A stretch of DNA of 64,000 bases from Gnomoniopsis sp. IMI 355080 (lineage: Eukaryota > Ascomycota > Sordariomycetes > Diaporthales > Gnomoniaceae): the NCBI GenBank assembly GCA_027946555.1, contig JAPEVC010000078.1:1-64000 (forward strand). Direction: 5' to 3'. The notes beneath the pieces are model-generated. The model saw only the letters and a program-made list of their open reading frames with translations, did not search any database and was not told the DNA's origin. Positions 12,065-21,595 of the stretch are shown here, piece by piece (within the stretch, counting starts at the first letter, position 1; each line of letters begins with the position of its first letter). Made by a program: the position numbers and the translations under genes.

Positions 12065-13213
12065 CTAATCTGATGTGCCACTTGTCTGGCTGGCAGCCTT
12101 TATTAACGGGTCCCCTGGGATTCCGCTACTCTCCCCGTCCAGATTGGTATTTCGCACTTCTTCCTGATCTCGTCCATTACGACCGGCCGCTGCCTCCACT
12201 TCCTTCGGGGCAAGTGACGGAGCCGAGGCACTTACCGGCATCATAGGCCCGAGGCCGGTTGCCTTTTCCGAAGTTACTGGCCTGAACCCATAGATCTTCC
12301 TGTCGACAAAAATATCCTGAGATATCTCCAACCTGTCCTTGGAAGGGAACCTGCGGACCTCAGCGGTAGAGCGAGGCATCTCACCACTGTCTGCAGTCGA
12401 TGCTGACGATGACTCTCTGGTGCTAACGATGGTTCTCTGCATGTCTGCTTGAGTCTTCCGGATATGGTCTAGAATTGTTCCCCTTGACGTTCCGTCGAGC
12501 CAACCTCCAGCCGCCCGAAAAGGGTGGCTGCCCGTCTCAGCGGACAGCTTTGGGTTGCCCGTCCTGTTGACTTCTGATGCGCCGGTGCTGCGTGGAAGAC
12601 CATCCGCCCCGTCGGGGTTTGAGCTGGTGGAGCGAGGAGCCAAGTCCCGATTGGGGTAAAAGTCGCCCATATCCCTAGAGACAACACTCCATCTCGGAGC
12701 CAGCGGGGGAGAAAATGATGCAGCGTCAAAATCTACCGCTGGCCAATGGAAATACTCCCTCTTTTCCTTTTTGATCCTGCCATGTTTATGCTTTCTTCCC
12801 ACACTTGTTGGCAATAATTCCAATTCAGCTCCACCCGCCTCTGCCTGTCGCCGACGGTTGTCCTCCATGGATGCTTCTCTCCTCTCCTGTAATGCTTGCT
12901 TGATCTTTTTCCTTGCGGTCCTTCTGTCGATTGGACAAAGTTGCTTCAACACTTGTCTCCTCTCCACTGGTGGCATTCTGCCGGGATACTGAGCTACAGT
13001 CTCGACAACCTTTCTGATCGCTTCCGGATCCTTTCCTCGATGCCTTGCCGCCGCATTCTCATGTATGGTCCGACCAAGGTGGTGCCTCCAGGGCAATGCT
13101 TTAGATCTGGCAGTGACAGCCAGTACAGGCTGGCGGATCTGACCAAGACATTGCAGGAGTCTGCTTGTCCTTAGAAGGCCCGAGGCCATACCCAGAACTA
13201 GTGATGCCTTCAT
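12065..13213 (-). CDS. Unknown Arg-rich protein, possibly mitochondrial
   Basis: Single-exon frame of 382 residues that I cannot assign to a family. The first 50 residues are rich in Arg, Leu, Ala and Ser with no acidic residue before the segment TIHENAAARH, as in mitochondrial presequences. Residues about 55-130 form a very basic, helix-prone block (VVETVAQYPGRMPPVERRQ, then IDRRTARKKIKQALQERREA). The rest is low-complexity and acidic-polar, suggesting disorder. It is probably coding because it is the longest frame locally and uses no rare composition. The ATG at 13213 has a GTC context, so a downstream start is possible. An uninterrupted gene of this size is plausible but lacks homology support that I can see. 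Confidence 0.6.
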   Translation of the reverse strand: MKASLVLGMASGLLRTSRLLQCLGQIRQPVLAVTARSKALPWRHHLGRTIHENAAARHRGKDPEAIRKVVETVAQYPGRMPPVERRQVLKQLCPIDRRTARKKIKQALQERREASMEDNRRRQAEAGGAELELLPTSVGRKHKHGRIKKEKREYFHWPAVDFDAASFSPPLAPRWSVVSRDMGDFYPNRDLAPRSTSSNPDGADGLPRSTGASEVNRTGNPKLSAETGSHPFRAAGGWLDGTSRGTILDHIRKTQADMQRTIVSTRESSSASTADSGEMPRSTAEVRRFPSKDRLEISQDIFVDRKIYGFRPVTSEKATGLGPMMPVSASAPSLAPKEVEAAAGRNGRDQEEVRNTNLDGESSGIPGDPLIKAASQTSGTSD

Positions 13214-14086
13214 GACCTCGATCGGCCTTGGCCTTTGCCTTTGGGTGACGCTGGTGGTTGCCTAATCAGGCAGACGAGGTGGATATTGCAATAACGCCTG
13301 AGGCGCATTCATGTCGATAGACGCCTGACCAAAGGTAGAAGTGAGGTGAAATCTCAAGGAAGGTGTGGAGCCCTTGTCCTTGTATGCTGACATAATCCTA
13401 ATTCTTCGTGCAATGAAATGCCAACAAAAGCTTGGTCTGTTAACGTGCATTCCCGAGCTTTACTTCTCCCGCCTGTGCAGATTACACCCCCAGGCCCTCG
13501 CTGTCAGCTCATAAAAAAAATCACTATATGGCGAGAAGTCTGGGGACATTGCAACTTCATTTCATAACCCCGATCCCGTAGAACCATGACTACCTCGAAC
13601 ATCTCGTAAACACCCCAAGATCGGTCTGTCAAACGGCGGCTTCTTCTTCAACGTAATGCATTGCCGGCGTCGAAATCAGCAAGCTGTTCGCTTTCGCTTG
13701 CCCCGGTCGACATCTTTTTCATTGGACGTGTGCCCACAAGTCCGGGCCTCGCAACTCTGAGAAGTCCGACCCCTGCTTGTCCAGGCCCAGTCGGGTGATT
13801 TTGCATAGGTCGATTGCTTCGGGAGGGACCCACGACCGCTGAAAGGGGTGCGACGCAGACCCACAAGGCTGCTCCCGAGAAAGCTTCTCGCGATGTCCAC
13901 GGACGGGCCATGTGGTTTTGGCATTTTTCCGTGATTTCATATTTAGAGGGCACTTCGCCAACAGTCAACATGGCTGTCGGTGGCGGGCTTTCAAACGCCA
14001 CCTCTTCCTTCTTCTCAAACGCCCAACGGACGGGGACCGGTTGAACTTAGGTGTCTACACACTCTGGCACTCTGAGAATACCAACC
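13214..14086. other. Intergenic, 873 bases
   Basis: Divergent region between the unknown protein gene and the DHA2 transporter. A minus frame of 117 codons (13648-14001) is open but has no recognisable domain, and I do not call it a gene. Confidence 0.4.
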
Positions 14087-15927
14087 ATGGCTTCTGAAAA
14101 GCCGAAAACTCTCTGTGTCCACCAACGTCGAGCTATGCAGAATGTGGAGCCGGCCGAGTCTACGGATGGCCACACAGCGCCTTGCTCGCAGTGCAAGACC
14201 GAGAGTCACCAGGCACTGATATACCGACTGAAACTCATCGCAGGTCTACTGGCCCCCTTCGCCCTCCAAGCCCTCGACGTGACAATCATCGCCAGCGCAT
14301 TGCCTTTCATCGCCACCGATTTCAACGAGGTCGCCCAGCTCAACTGGATCGTCTCCGCCTTCAATCTCACCAGTGCTGCATTCATCCCCTTTTGGGGCCA
14401 GATGGCCGACATCTTTGGTCGCCACACCTCCCTCCAGGCTGTCTTGCTCCTGATGACCCTTGGCAGTGCACTCTGTACCGGCGCGCCCACGAGCTCCTTC
14501 CCAGCTCTACTACTTGGCAGAGGGTTCCAGGGCGTCGCCTGTGCCGGCATCAGTGTCTTGGTAAGAGTCATTATCTCGGACAAGGTCAGCCTGCAGGAGA
14601 ACGCCAAGAACTGGTCCTTCTTCGCGCTTACCGGCGGATGCTCATATGCCATTGGACCTGTCATTGGCGGATATCTCACAAGCGCGAGCTGGCGCTGGTG
14701 TTTTGCCATCAACTTGCCAATCTGCGTGTTGGGGATCCTGGTCGTGTTCTTTGTTCTGCGGAAGGAGTTGGTAGGGCCGCAACCACTGCAGGGTGTGGAT
14801 AAGGACATTGCGACGACAACTAGAAGTGAAAGCAAGCAACCGACTGTGTGGGCACGGCTCATGACGATCGATATTGGTGGTCAGCTGTTGTTTTTATTCG
14901 GTTTCGGGCTGATTATCCTTGCTTTCACGTGGGCGGGCGATACGTATGCGTGGAGTTCTTACGAGGTCCTCATCCCACTAATTCTGGGATTCTTGATTGC
15001 CCTTGCCTGGCTTGGGTATGAGTACCTCATGGCACCTCACCGCGTTCTGGGAAAGAGGTTCTCGGCGCAGAATCCCATGATTCCGTGGCACTTCATCAGG
15101 AATCGCAACGTCGGCCTACTTTTCTACATCAACTTTTCTACAGGTATGGCGATATACAGTGTAAGTCAACTCTTCAACCTCCATTGCTCAAGACTGTATG
15201 CTAAAACTCCACCCAGGTCCTCTACTATGTCGACCTCTACTTCACCCTCATCCTTGGCTACTCCGCCTCCAAAGCCGGCGTCCAGCTTCTCTACTACGTG
15301 CCCGGCATAGCGACAGGCGTCTACCTCGCCATGCTCTTTTGCAATGTTTGGCCGCGCGGTACCTTCCTCCCGCTCTTCCTTGGTTCCACCATTGAAGCCC
15401 TGGGCATCGGCATGCTTGCCTGGGCAATGTCTACCGGTCATACCGCCAGCATCTTTGGCATGGTGGCCTTTTCGGGTGTGGGAACCGGTCTGCGCTTCAT
15501 GCCGGGAACCCTCCACGCGGTGGGATTCTTTCCGGACAACATCGCCAGCATTGTGTCGCTTATGGGAATTGCGATGCCGTTTGGTGGAGCCGTGGCGCTG
15601 ACGATCATGACGACGGTATACAACAACCTTGTCGCGAAGGATCCCAAGATGGCGTATGTGTGGGCTTTTGTGGCCATTTGCCCATTCATGGGTATTTGCA
15701 TCTTGTGCGCAGCTTGCTTGGGCAACGTAAGCATCGTTAAGCCGAAACCTGGGGAGGAAGGCGAGGAGCAAAAGCATGAGGTCACGAATGGGAGTTATCT
15801 ACTTGAACTCCTGAGAGGAAAGAGGAGTCCGGGTAGTGGTGACAGTGAGATGGGCGGTGGACATAGCGATAAGCGTGAAATGGTTGAGGGCAAAAAGTCC
15901 GATGAGGTGCCTATTTCGAGCGTTTAA
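14087..15927 (+). CDS. MFS drug:H+ antiporter, DHA2 family (14 TM)
   Basis: Plasma-membrane efflux transporter of 594 residues. Exons are 14087-15160 and 15217-15927, with a phase-0 intron of 56 bases. The N-terminus is polar and cytosolic. Helix 1 carries the DHA motif LDVTIIASALPFI, followed by LNWIVSAFNLTSAAF and the loop 2-3 motif GQMADIFGRH. Helix 5 has an antiporter motif C-like segment (GGCSYAIGPVIGGYL). About 14 hydrophobic segments can be counted, and the C-tail is charged and Glu/Lys-rich. The ATG at 14087 has a strong context (ACCATGG); the frame is open 12 codons further upstream but starts there only with GTG. Drug or secondary-metabolite export is inferred from the family; no biosynthetic core gene lies nearby. 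Confidence 0.9.
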
Positions 15928-16487
15928 CTTGCAGCCTCACTCGAGATCTTGAAGTCAGACGAAAGGGCACCTTAATATTATACACCACGCGCCTTCATTA
16001 TTAATCACATTTCCAACAAACAAATCACAACATTGATATAATATTCTGATTTCTTGTGATTTGACATGTAATGGGAACACTAAACCGTGATTGAATCGCT
16101 AGCTGTCCTCGCCATTATGGCGCCTCAAAACGGACCTCGGCTCAACGACATCGTCCCTTGTTCTCCTCACTCTAACGCTCCCATGTAGCCCATCAACCTA
16201 ATAAAGTGCCTACTCTTTTAGTCACTTTGAGGACTAAAACTAGCTGCGCAAATCCAATGTGTTCTTCTTTTTGTTTTCGTACCGTCAGGCTTCCATCATT
16301 TAGCCCCTTGAAGACTATATCAGTGGCAGCGCTGCGACCCTCATTGCAGCATCCGGTAACAGTAATAGCACACTGCTCGTCTAGAGCAAGACTCGCACGT
16401 CGCGAACTACATTCGTCTACAATCGCTCTTCTGGACCGGTCAACTATTTTGGCGACGAGGACAAACCTGTGTAATTGGAACACCATC
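15928..16487. other. Intergenic and putative leader, 560 bases
   Basis: Downstream of the transporter and upstream of the Nudix gene. The last 230 bases (from 16257) are open in frame with the Nudix gene and may encode an N-terminal presequence. Confidence 0.5.
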
Positions 16488-17729
16488 ATGTCTCAACCTG
16501 CAAAGAGCCGGCGCTCGTCATCGTCATCGTCATCCCAAAACACCACCAACCCGGACAACAGCAGCAGCAAGACAACGACGACCACTACGGCCCCCACTAT
16601 CCTTCCTCCCCGCCCAAGCGCCTGTATCATCCTCCTCTCCCCCACCAACGAGATCCTCCTCCTCCACCGCGTCCAAACATCCACCTCCTTCCCCTCAGCA
16701 CACGTATTCCCAGGCGGCAACCTCTCACCTTTCCACGAGCCCGCCTTGCCCCCCGTCGACACGCCCGAGTATCACCAAGACTCACGCGCCTACCGCCTCG
16801 CCGCCCTACGCGAGACGTTTGAGGAATCCGGCATTCTCCTCGCCAAGAAGAAGAAGAAATCTGCTCATCACCACCCTTCCACCACCAACGACGACGACGA
16901 CAGCAGTAGTAATAACGCGCCGCTCATCCACCTCCCGGACCTGGAAACAGCCACCGCCGCGCGCAAGGCTATCCACGCCGACGCAATCAAATTCACCACA
17001 TGGGTCGAGGAGACCCTGCAGGCGCGTCTGTGCGTCGATGAGTTGGTCCCTTTCACTCGGTGGGTCACGCCGCCATGGAACAAGCAGGGCAGCAAGCGAT
17101 TCACCACGCAAATGTACCTCGGCTTCATGCCGCTCTCCTCTCCTGCGCCCAACACCACCACCGCCGCCGCCGCCTCCAACATCGTCGTGGAGGACGTCCA
17201 TCATCATCATCATCAAACGCCCACTTCGGACGGCGGCATCGAGCACACGGCGGCAACGTTTGCGCCTGCTTCGGAGTGGTTGGCGCGGCAGCGCCGTGGG
17301 GAGATCTTCTTGTTCCCCCCGCAGTGTTTCTTGCTTACAATGGTGGCGCGGGCATTTGCCGCCGTGCCTGCTGTGGATGATACTGGAGCATATTACGAAG
17401 CGCAGAGGGCGGCGCTGTTGCGGTTTGTGCGAAGTGGTGGTGGCGCCGGTGGCGGTTCGGCGAGATCGCGAGAGACGGTTGGGATTCCATGGACGGAGAA
17501 AGTCATGAGTCCCGAGGTGCTGTTCCGGCGAGAGAGCGACGGCAGGCTTGTGTTGGGGGTGGATAAGCCTGGGTTGGAGTTGAAGGGCACTGGTAGGGGT
17601 GGAGATTATGAGAAGGTTGTGTTGGTGAATTTCACAAAGGAGGGCCCGAGGGATGTGGAGGTTAGAGATCGAGCGGAGGTTATGAACGAGCAGAAGAGTG
17701 GGCTCAAGGACAAGATTATGAAGCTGTAG
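16488..17729 (+). CDS. Nudix hydrolase, NUDT19-like
   Basis: Predicted Nudix-fold pyrophosphohydrolase of 413 residues; NUDT19-type relatives act on CoA and acyl-CoA. The conserved core starts at about residue 40 (PRPSACIILLSPTNEILLLHRV). FPSAHVFPGGNL begins the Nudix box. As in NUDT19, a spacer of about 25 residues separates the GG from the catalytic helix LAALRETFEESGILL, which keeps REx2-FEESG. Low-complexity inserts follow: a Lys/His/Asp tract near residues 125-145 and a His run near 235. TRWVTPPWNKQGSKRF and LFPPQCFLLTM are also NUDT19-like. The last residues are IMKL, at best a weak peroxisomal signal. The ATG at 16488 has A at -3; an upstream in-frame ATG at 16257 would add 77 residues with mitochondrial-presequence character. 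Confidence 0.85.
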   Translation: MSQPAKSRRSSSSSSSQNTTNPDNSSSKTTTTTTAPTILPPRPSACIILLSPTNEILLLHRVQTSTSFPSAHVFPGGNLSPFHEPALPPVDTPEYHQDSRAYRLAALRETFEESGILLAKKKKKSAHHHPSTTNDDDDSSSNNAPLIHLPDLETATAARKAIHADAIKFTTWVEETLQARLCVDELVPFTRWVTPPWNKQGSKRFTTQMYLGFMPLSSPAPNTTTAAAASNIVVEDVHHHHHQTPTSDGGIEHTAATFAPASEWLARQRRGEIFLFPPQCFLLTMVARAFAAVPAVDDTGAYYEAQRAALLRFVRSGGGAGGGSARSRETVGIPWTEKVMSPEVLFRRESDGRLVLGVDKPGLELKGTGRGGDYEKVVLVNFTKEGPRDVEVRDRAEVMNEQKSGLKDKIMKL

Positions 17730-17954
17730 AGCGAAAGACGGGGTTATGCGTAAAGTAAAATGGATAGACGCGGTGATAGATATCCTGCCTCAAGGCGCAG
17801 GTCAGGCGACGTAGAAATTCAACATATTGGTTGAAAATGGTAGATTCATACAAGTCTTCATGCTCTATCCATCCTCCGTGTGTTCATGTCTCGTGATTTC
17901 ATATATACAAAGCAGGTCTATCCAAGTGCTATGCCATACACCGCCTCCACTCGC

Positions 17955-20759
17955 TCAAAAGCGCTTACGCTCCTTTCCATGCCAGTTTCCCTTCCAGAGA
18001 CAGCAAACACTCCTCAACTCGCACCATTTCTTGACATCTTGGGGTGACACCTCATCATCATATCCCAGCTTGGTCAGCTCTCCAGAATTTAGCCAGGCAG
18101 TCAGGTCCTCCAGGATGACAGGGTCATACATCAACATTCTCTCATGCCAGGATGGATTCGCTGGGTCCGTCGTCCGAGGTGCAGACCTCACTGCCTCTGT
18201 AATGTTGCTAAACAGCGCGGACTGCTGCGCTGTTGGACTGAGATTGAGTGAGATCTCCGTGTCATCGCCAATAGTGACATCGGCATTGACGCCAGAGGGA
18301 GAAAATGTTGAAGAAGCGCTCGCTTCAAGTTCACTATCAAGATCGAAATCATCCATTACAGGTTCGGCCTGGGCAGTCGTTTTCCTACGTTTCGGCGTTA
18401 ACGGGACCGCATTGGGTTTTGAGGGAGGCGACATTGGCGAAGTTGCCTTGGCTGCTGCCGCGGTGGTTTCCCGTGGGCGGCCGCGCTTCTTGGGGGGCGG
18501 GGTATGCACTTCTGTCGAGGCCCCGGCAACAATGCTGTCTGCAACAACAATTTTCTTTGCCTTGCCGCGCGGTTTCTTCGCTGGAGGGGGAAATTTCGCG
18601 GAAGATTTATCAGCCTCATTTGTTTGCTTGCGCTTGGGACTAGCCAGCACAGAGCTCGTCGAGAAGGCTGCGCCGGCCACTGATGCCTGTGATTTGCGTT
18701 TCCAACATTGGTCCAGCAATGCGATCATCCCGGTCCGCGTCTTGACAGGCTTGAAACCAAATCTGGATATCTCTTTTGCCAACTTTACGTCAGTGAACGT
18801 TTCGTATTGTGGGCGTGGCTTCTGAGGAGAAGCAGTCGCTTTGTTGGGGGAGTCTCTGACCTCCTCTTGAGTCTGCTGTTGGTTACTGGGCGGAGGCATC
18901 TCGTCTTCTAACAATTCCGTTACCAATGGAAATGACTCGTCCAAGGATTGATTTGGAGATATTGCAGCAGCCGTGTTGAGTGTCATCTTTTGGGTCATAC
19001 AGAGAAGAGACTTCGGTACTGTAGGCTGCAAGGATCCGCTTTGGTGCGCGGCAACTGGCCTGCTGTCGATTTCAATGACGGAGCTGTCAGCCGTCTCGGT
19101 TCCAGCGCTATCTGCTTCCGGTGCCAATTGCGCCCAGGGATCTAAAATTGCGTCGTCTTGCGGCAATTCGGGGGAATCGATCATGTCAATAATTTCGACA
19201 TTGACCACTTCGCCTTCTTCATCTCTAGCGCTGACAGACCAGAGGTTTTTACCTCGTACCTTCGATTCTGTTTCGGTCAAAGGAGTGGCAAAAGGCTCGT
19301 CTTCTTCAGCTATAGTGGATGCCTTCATCGCCGCATGTAAATCTTTCAAGAAGGTGGGCGACTTTTCGCGAGCAAGCTGGCTTGACGTGCCAAAGACAAA
19401 GTCTTGTGCGGCCGACTGTCTCATCGCAGATTGTGGAGATAAAAGCACGGGCTTCTTTGGAGCAGCCTTCTTCTTGCTTTTGGTCACCTTTGAGGCTTTG
19501 CCTTTACCCTTGGTTGTTGCGCCTTTATATGCGTTTTGCTCCGGTTCCTGGACGGTAAAATATTCGTGCAGTGAGTCGTCCCTACCACCATCGTCTTCTG
19601 TAGCTTTAGGGGCATATGCTGCAGTGGCCAGCTCGGTGATTGTTCGCGGTTTTTTCTTGGGCGCCTTTAACTTGCAAGGCGATGGCGCCCGGCTTGCCTC
19701 TGTCGACTTGGTAGCCGAAGTCACCGAGACCATGTCAATGACCCTCCTTTTACCAAGCACTTGTGCAGTCTGTTGTTTTGGTGCAGCGGCTACTCCTGCA
19801 TCGACTGCCTTGTGACCATATGTATCTCGTAGATTTTTGAACAATTCAGTTGAGCCGGACCGAGTCTCTTCAGAAAGTGTGGAATCGAAGGCCCCTTGCG
19901 CATCGGAAGGAGAAGGGCTCAATTGTGGTATTAACGTATCGGGCTTTGCTGGTGTCCAGTCCATCCTTCTCTGTACTGCAGGTTCGAGGTTTGTCGGCTC
20001 AGGTGTGCAAGCCCTTGGTCGCTTTTTATTTGCTATCAATTTCTCCGACTCGACAGCCTCGATTTCCTTCTCTTTCGTAAAATGCCTGCTGACTGTCTCT
20101 GAATTGCCTTCTTGTTTCTGCGACTTAGCCTTCCTTGGATGTTTGGTGGGAGCGACGCCTGCTTCTTCCGGTTCTTTCACTTCGGGACTCGTCGGTGCTT
20201 TGAACTTCTTCCATGGTCTGTCCTGCAACGGTGTAGCAATTGTACGATTTTGAACGTCTGCCGCGCCAACAGCATTCGAACCCCCCGTTTCTGCTGCAAT
20301 GGGGTCCACATGCCGCGCAGTTTCTGGGGTGCTTCCATCCGAGGAGAGGACGATGACGTCCTTGGCCACTCGTTTTGATGGTTTTCCCGGTTTGGACGCC
20401 TGTGCAGCCTTGGTTTTCTTGGTTTCCTTGGGTGCTTTCGGCACCTTGACGGTCTTTCGCACACGCTTGGCGGACAACTTTTCCGCGACAGGTGGGTCTG
20501 GTTCGTCAATGACATCGAAAGAGTCGTCCCCAGTGGCGCGGGCGATTCGCAGTAGATCAGAGGCGCTCGTGAATGCCGTATTTGCATTTGCGGGTATAGG
20601 AGCTGCAGCACTTCCACTTCGCATTGTCTGAGGTTTGATCTTGGTTTTGATCGCTATCAAGTCTTGTAGATCCGGGAATGATGGCGACGAGGAGAGTATT
20701 CCGAGTCGGTCGTGAAGTGTCGGGCGCGCCGGCGGAGAGCGCATGTCGCTGGCTGCCAT
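17955..20759 (-). CDS. slx4: Structure-specific endonuclease subunit SLX4
   Basis: Single-exon gene of 934 residues for the scaffold subunit of the SLX1-SLX4 junction-cutting nuclease in DNA repair. Most of it is disordered, Lys/Pro/Ser/Thr-rich with many basic patches (KKPRTITE, KKAAPKKP). Fungal SLX4 landmarks are visible: the block LAREKSPTFLKDLHAAMKAS in the middle, the FGFKPVKTRTGMIALLDQCW SAP-like segment, and the C-terminal SLX1-binding CCD region ending PVILEDLTAWLNSGEL. AT-hook-like sequences (RGRPRET and KKPRGKAKK) lie between them. It runs tail-to-tail with the Nudix gene (225 bases between) and divergent from rps21. The length is normal for filamentous fungi. Phosphorylation control is likely from the many SP/TP sites but is not shown by the sequence. 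Confidence 0.9.
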   Translation of the reverse strand: MAASDMRSPPARPTLHDRLGILSSSPSFPDLQDLIAIKTKIKPQTMRSGSAAAPIPANANTAFTSASDLLRIARATGDDSFDVIDEPDPPVAEKLSAKRVRKTVKVPKAPKETKKTKAAQASKPGKPSKRVAKDVIVLSSDGSTPETARHVDPIAAETGGSNAVGAADVQNRTIATPLQDRPWKKFKAPTSPEVKEPEEAGVAPTKHPRKAKSQKQEGNSETVSRHFTKEKEIEAVESEKLIANKKRPRACTPEPTNLEPAVQRRMDWTPAKPDTLIPQLSPSPSDAQGAFDSTLSEETRSGSTELFKNLRDTYGHKAVDAGVAAAPKQQTAQVLGKRRVIDMVSVTSATKSTEASRAPSPCKLKAPKKKPRTITELATAAYAPKATEDDGGRDDSLHEYFTVQEPEQNAYKGATTKGKGKASKVTKSKKKAAPKKPVLLSPQSAMRQSAAQDFVFGTSSQLAREKSPTFLKDLHAAMKASTIAEEDEPFATPLTETESKVRGKNLWSVSARDEEGEVVNVEIIDMIDSPELPQDDAILDPWAQLAPEADSAGTETADSSVIEIDSRPVAAHQSGSLQPTVPKSLLCMTQKMTLNTAAAISPNQSLDESFPLVTELLEDEMPPPSNQQQTQEEVRDSPNKATASPQKPRPQYETFTDVKLAKEISRFGFKPVKTRTGMIALLDQCWKRKSQASVAGAAFSTSSVLASPKRKQTNEADKSSAKFPPPAKKPRGKAKKIVVADSIVAGASTEVHTPPPKKRGRPRETTAAAAKATSPMSPPSKPNAVPLTPKRRKTTAQAEPVMDDFDLDSELEASASSTFSPSGVNADVTIGDDTEISLNLSPTAQQSALFSNITEAVRSAPRTTDPANPSWHERMLMYDPVILEDLTAWLNSGELTKLGYDDEVSPQDVKKWCELRSVCCLWKGNWHGKERKRF

Positions 20760-21211
20760 GTTGATGAATTGTCGAATGTGTGTGGCAGGCAGACAGCGAC
20801 CACGCCGCGCGCATGGCAGGAGCTTTGACGGCGACAGTGTGAGTATAATTGAGTTTAAACCTTCCTGTTGTTAGAGCTACGAGTCGCGAACAACAGACAA
20901 GGGGCGCAACTCCATCCAGGCCCAGCAAGAAGGCATGGCTTGGCGGCAAAACACGACGCGAGTTCAGGTGACTTCGGACCGGCAAGGGGGCCGACGCTGG
21001 CTGACTAACCCCTAACCCACCGTCCAAGCCAAAACGGGAAGGCGGAGAAAACGCTCGGGCCATGCGCACAAAAACACCTTTGCAAAGTCTACCCGACCAC
21101 CACCATCACCACCGATTCCCTCCCCTGGACCGACGACTAGACGACCACCTGCCCCTCGCAAACCGCATTCATCCCCGAACTTCATCAAATCCTCACCCCC
21201 CAGCCGTCAAA
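20760..21211. promoter_or_regulatory. Divergent promoter region of slx4 and rps21
   Basis: 452 bases separate the two start codons. The rps21-proximal 150 bases are rich in C and CACC words, as often seen before ribosomal protein genes. No TATA box is evident. Confidence 0.55.
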
Positions 21212-21595
21212 ATGGAGAACGACCGTGGCGAGATCGTGGACCTGTAAGCGACCCTCATCGAATCGAACCCAGGCCAAAGCGCTGCAGGAAGAAAGAAGGA
21301 AAAAACTGCGACCAAAGGCAGAGACAAGCGCATCATATACTGACCCACCCCCTCTTCGAATAGCTACGTCCCCCGCAAGTGCTCTGCCACCAACCGCATC
21401 ATCAAGGCTAAGGACCACGCTTCCGTTCAGATCTCCATCGCCAAGGTCGACGAGTCCGGCCGCGCTGTCACCGGCGAGAACCACGTCTACGCCCTCTGCG
21501 GCTTCGTCCGCGCCATGGGTGAGGCCGACGATGCCCTGAACCGCCTGGCCCAGCGCGACGGCCTTGTCAAGAACGTCTGGTCTGCCCAGCGATAA
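21212..21595 (+). CDS. rps21: 40S ribosomal protein S21
   Basis: Cytosolic small-subunit ribosomal protein eS21 of 87 residues, the normal family length. Exons are 21212-21243 and 21364-21595. The intron donor is GTAAGC and its acceptor follows GAATAG. It lies after 10 codons plus two bases, an early position common in fungal ribosomal genes. The start MENDRGEIVDL joins YVPRKCSATNRII. The family signature continues with KDHASVQISIAKVDE and ends in GLVKNVWSAQR. The codon choice is strongly biased to C-ending codons (ATC, GTC, AAG), as expected for a highly expressed gene and sharper than in its neighbours. Confidence 0.97.

Noticed and set aside
13648..14001. Minus frame of 117 codons upstream of the DHA2 transporter
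   Set aside because: No domain, no splice-consistent extension and no recognisable composition. It may be chance.
15166..15777. Minus frame of 203 codons over the DHA2 transporter
   Set aside because: It is a shadow of transporter exon 2. The His/Arg/Gly-rich translation has no fold.
18973..19815. Plus frame of 280 codons inside slx4
   Set aside because: It is antisense to a strong single-exon SLX4 gene. The Ser/Ala-rich content reflects Lys/Ala codons on the other strand.
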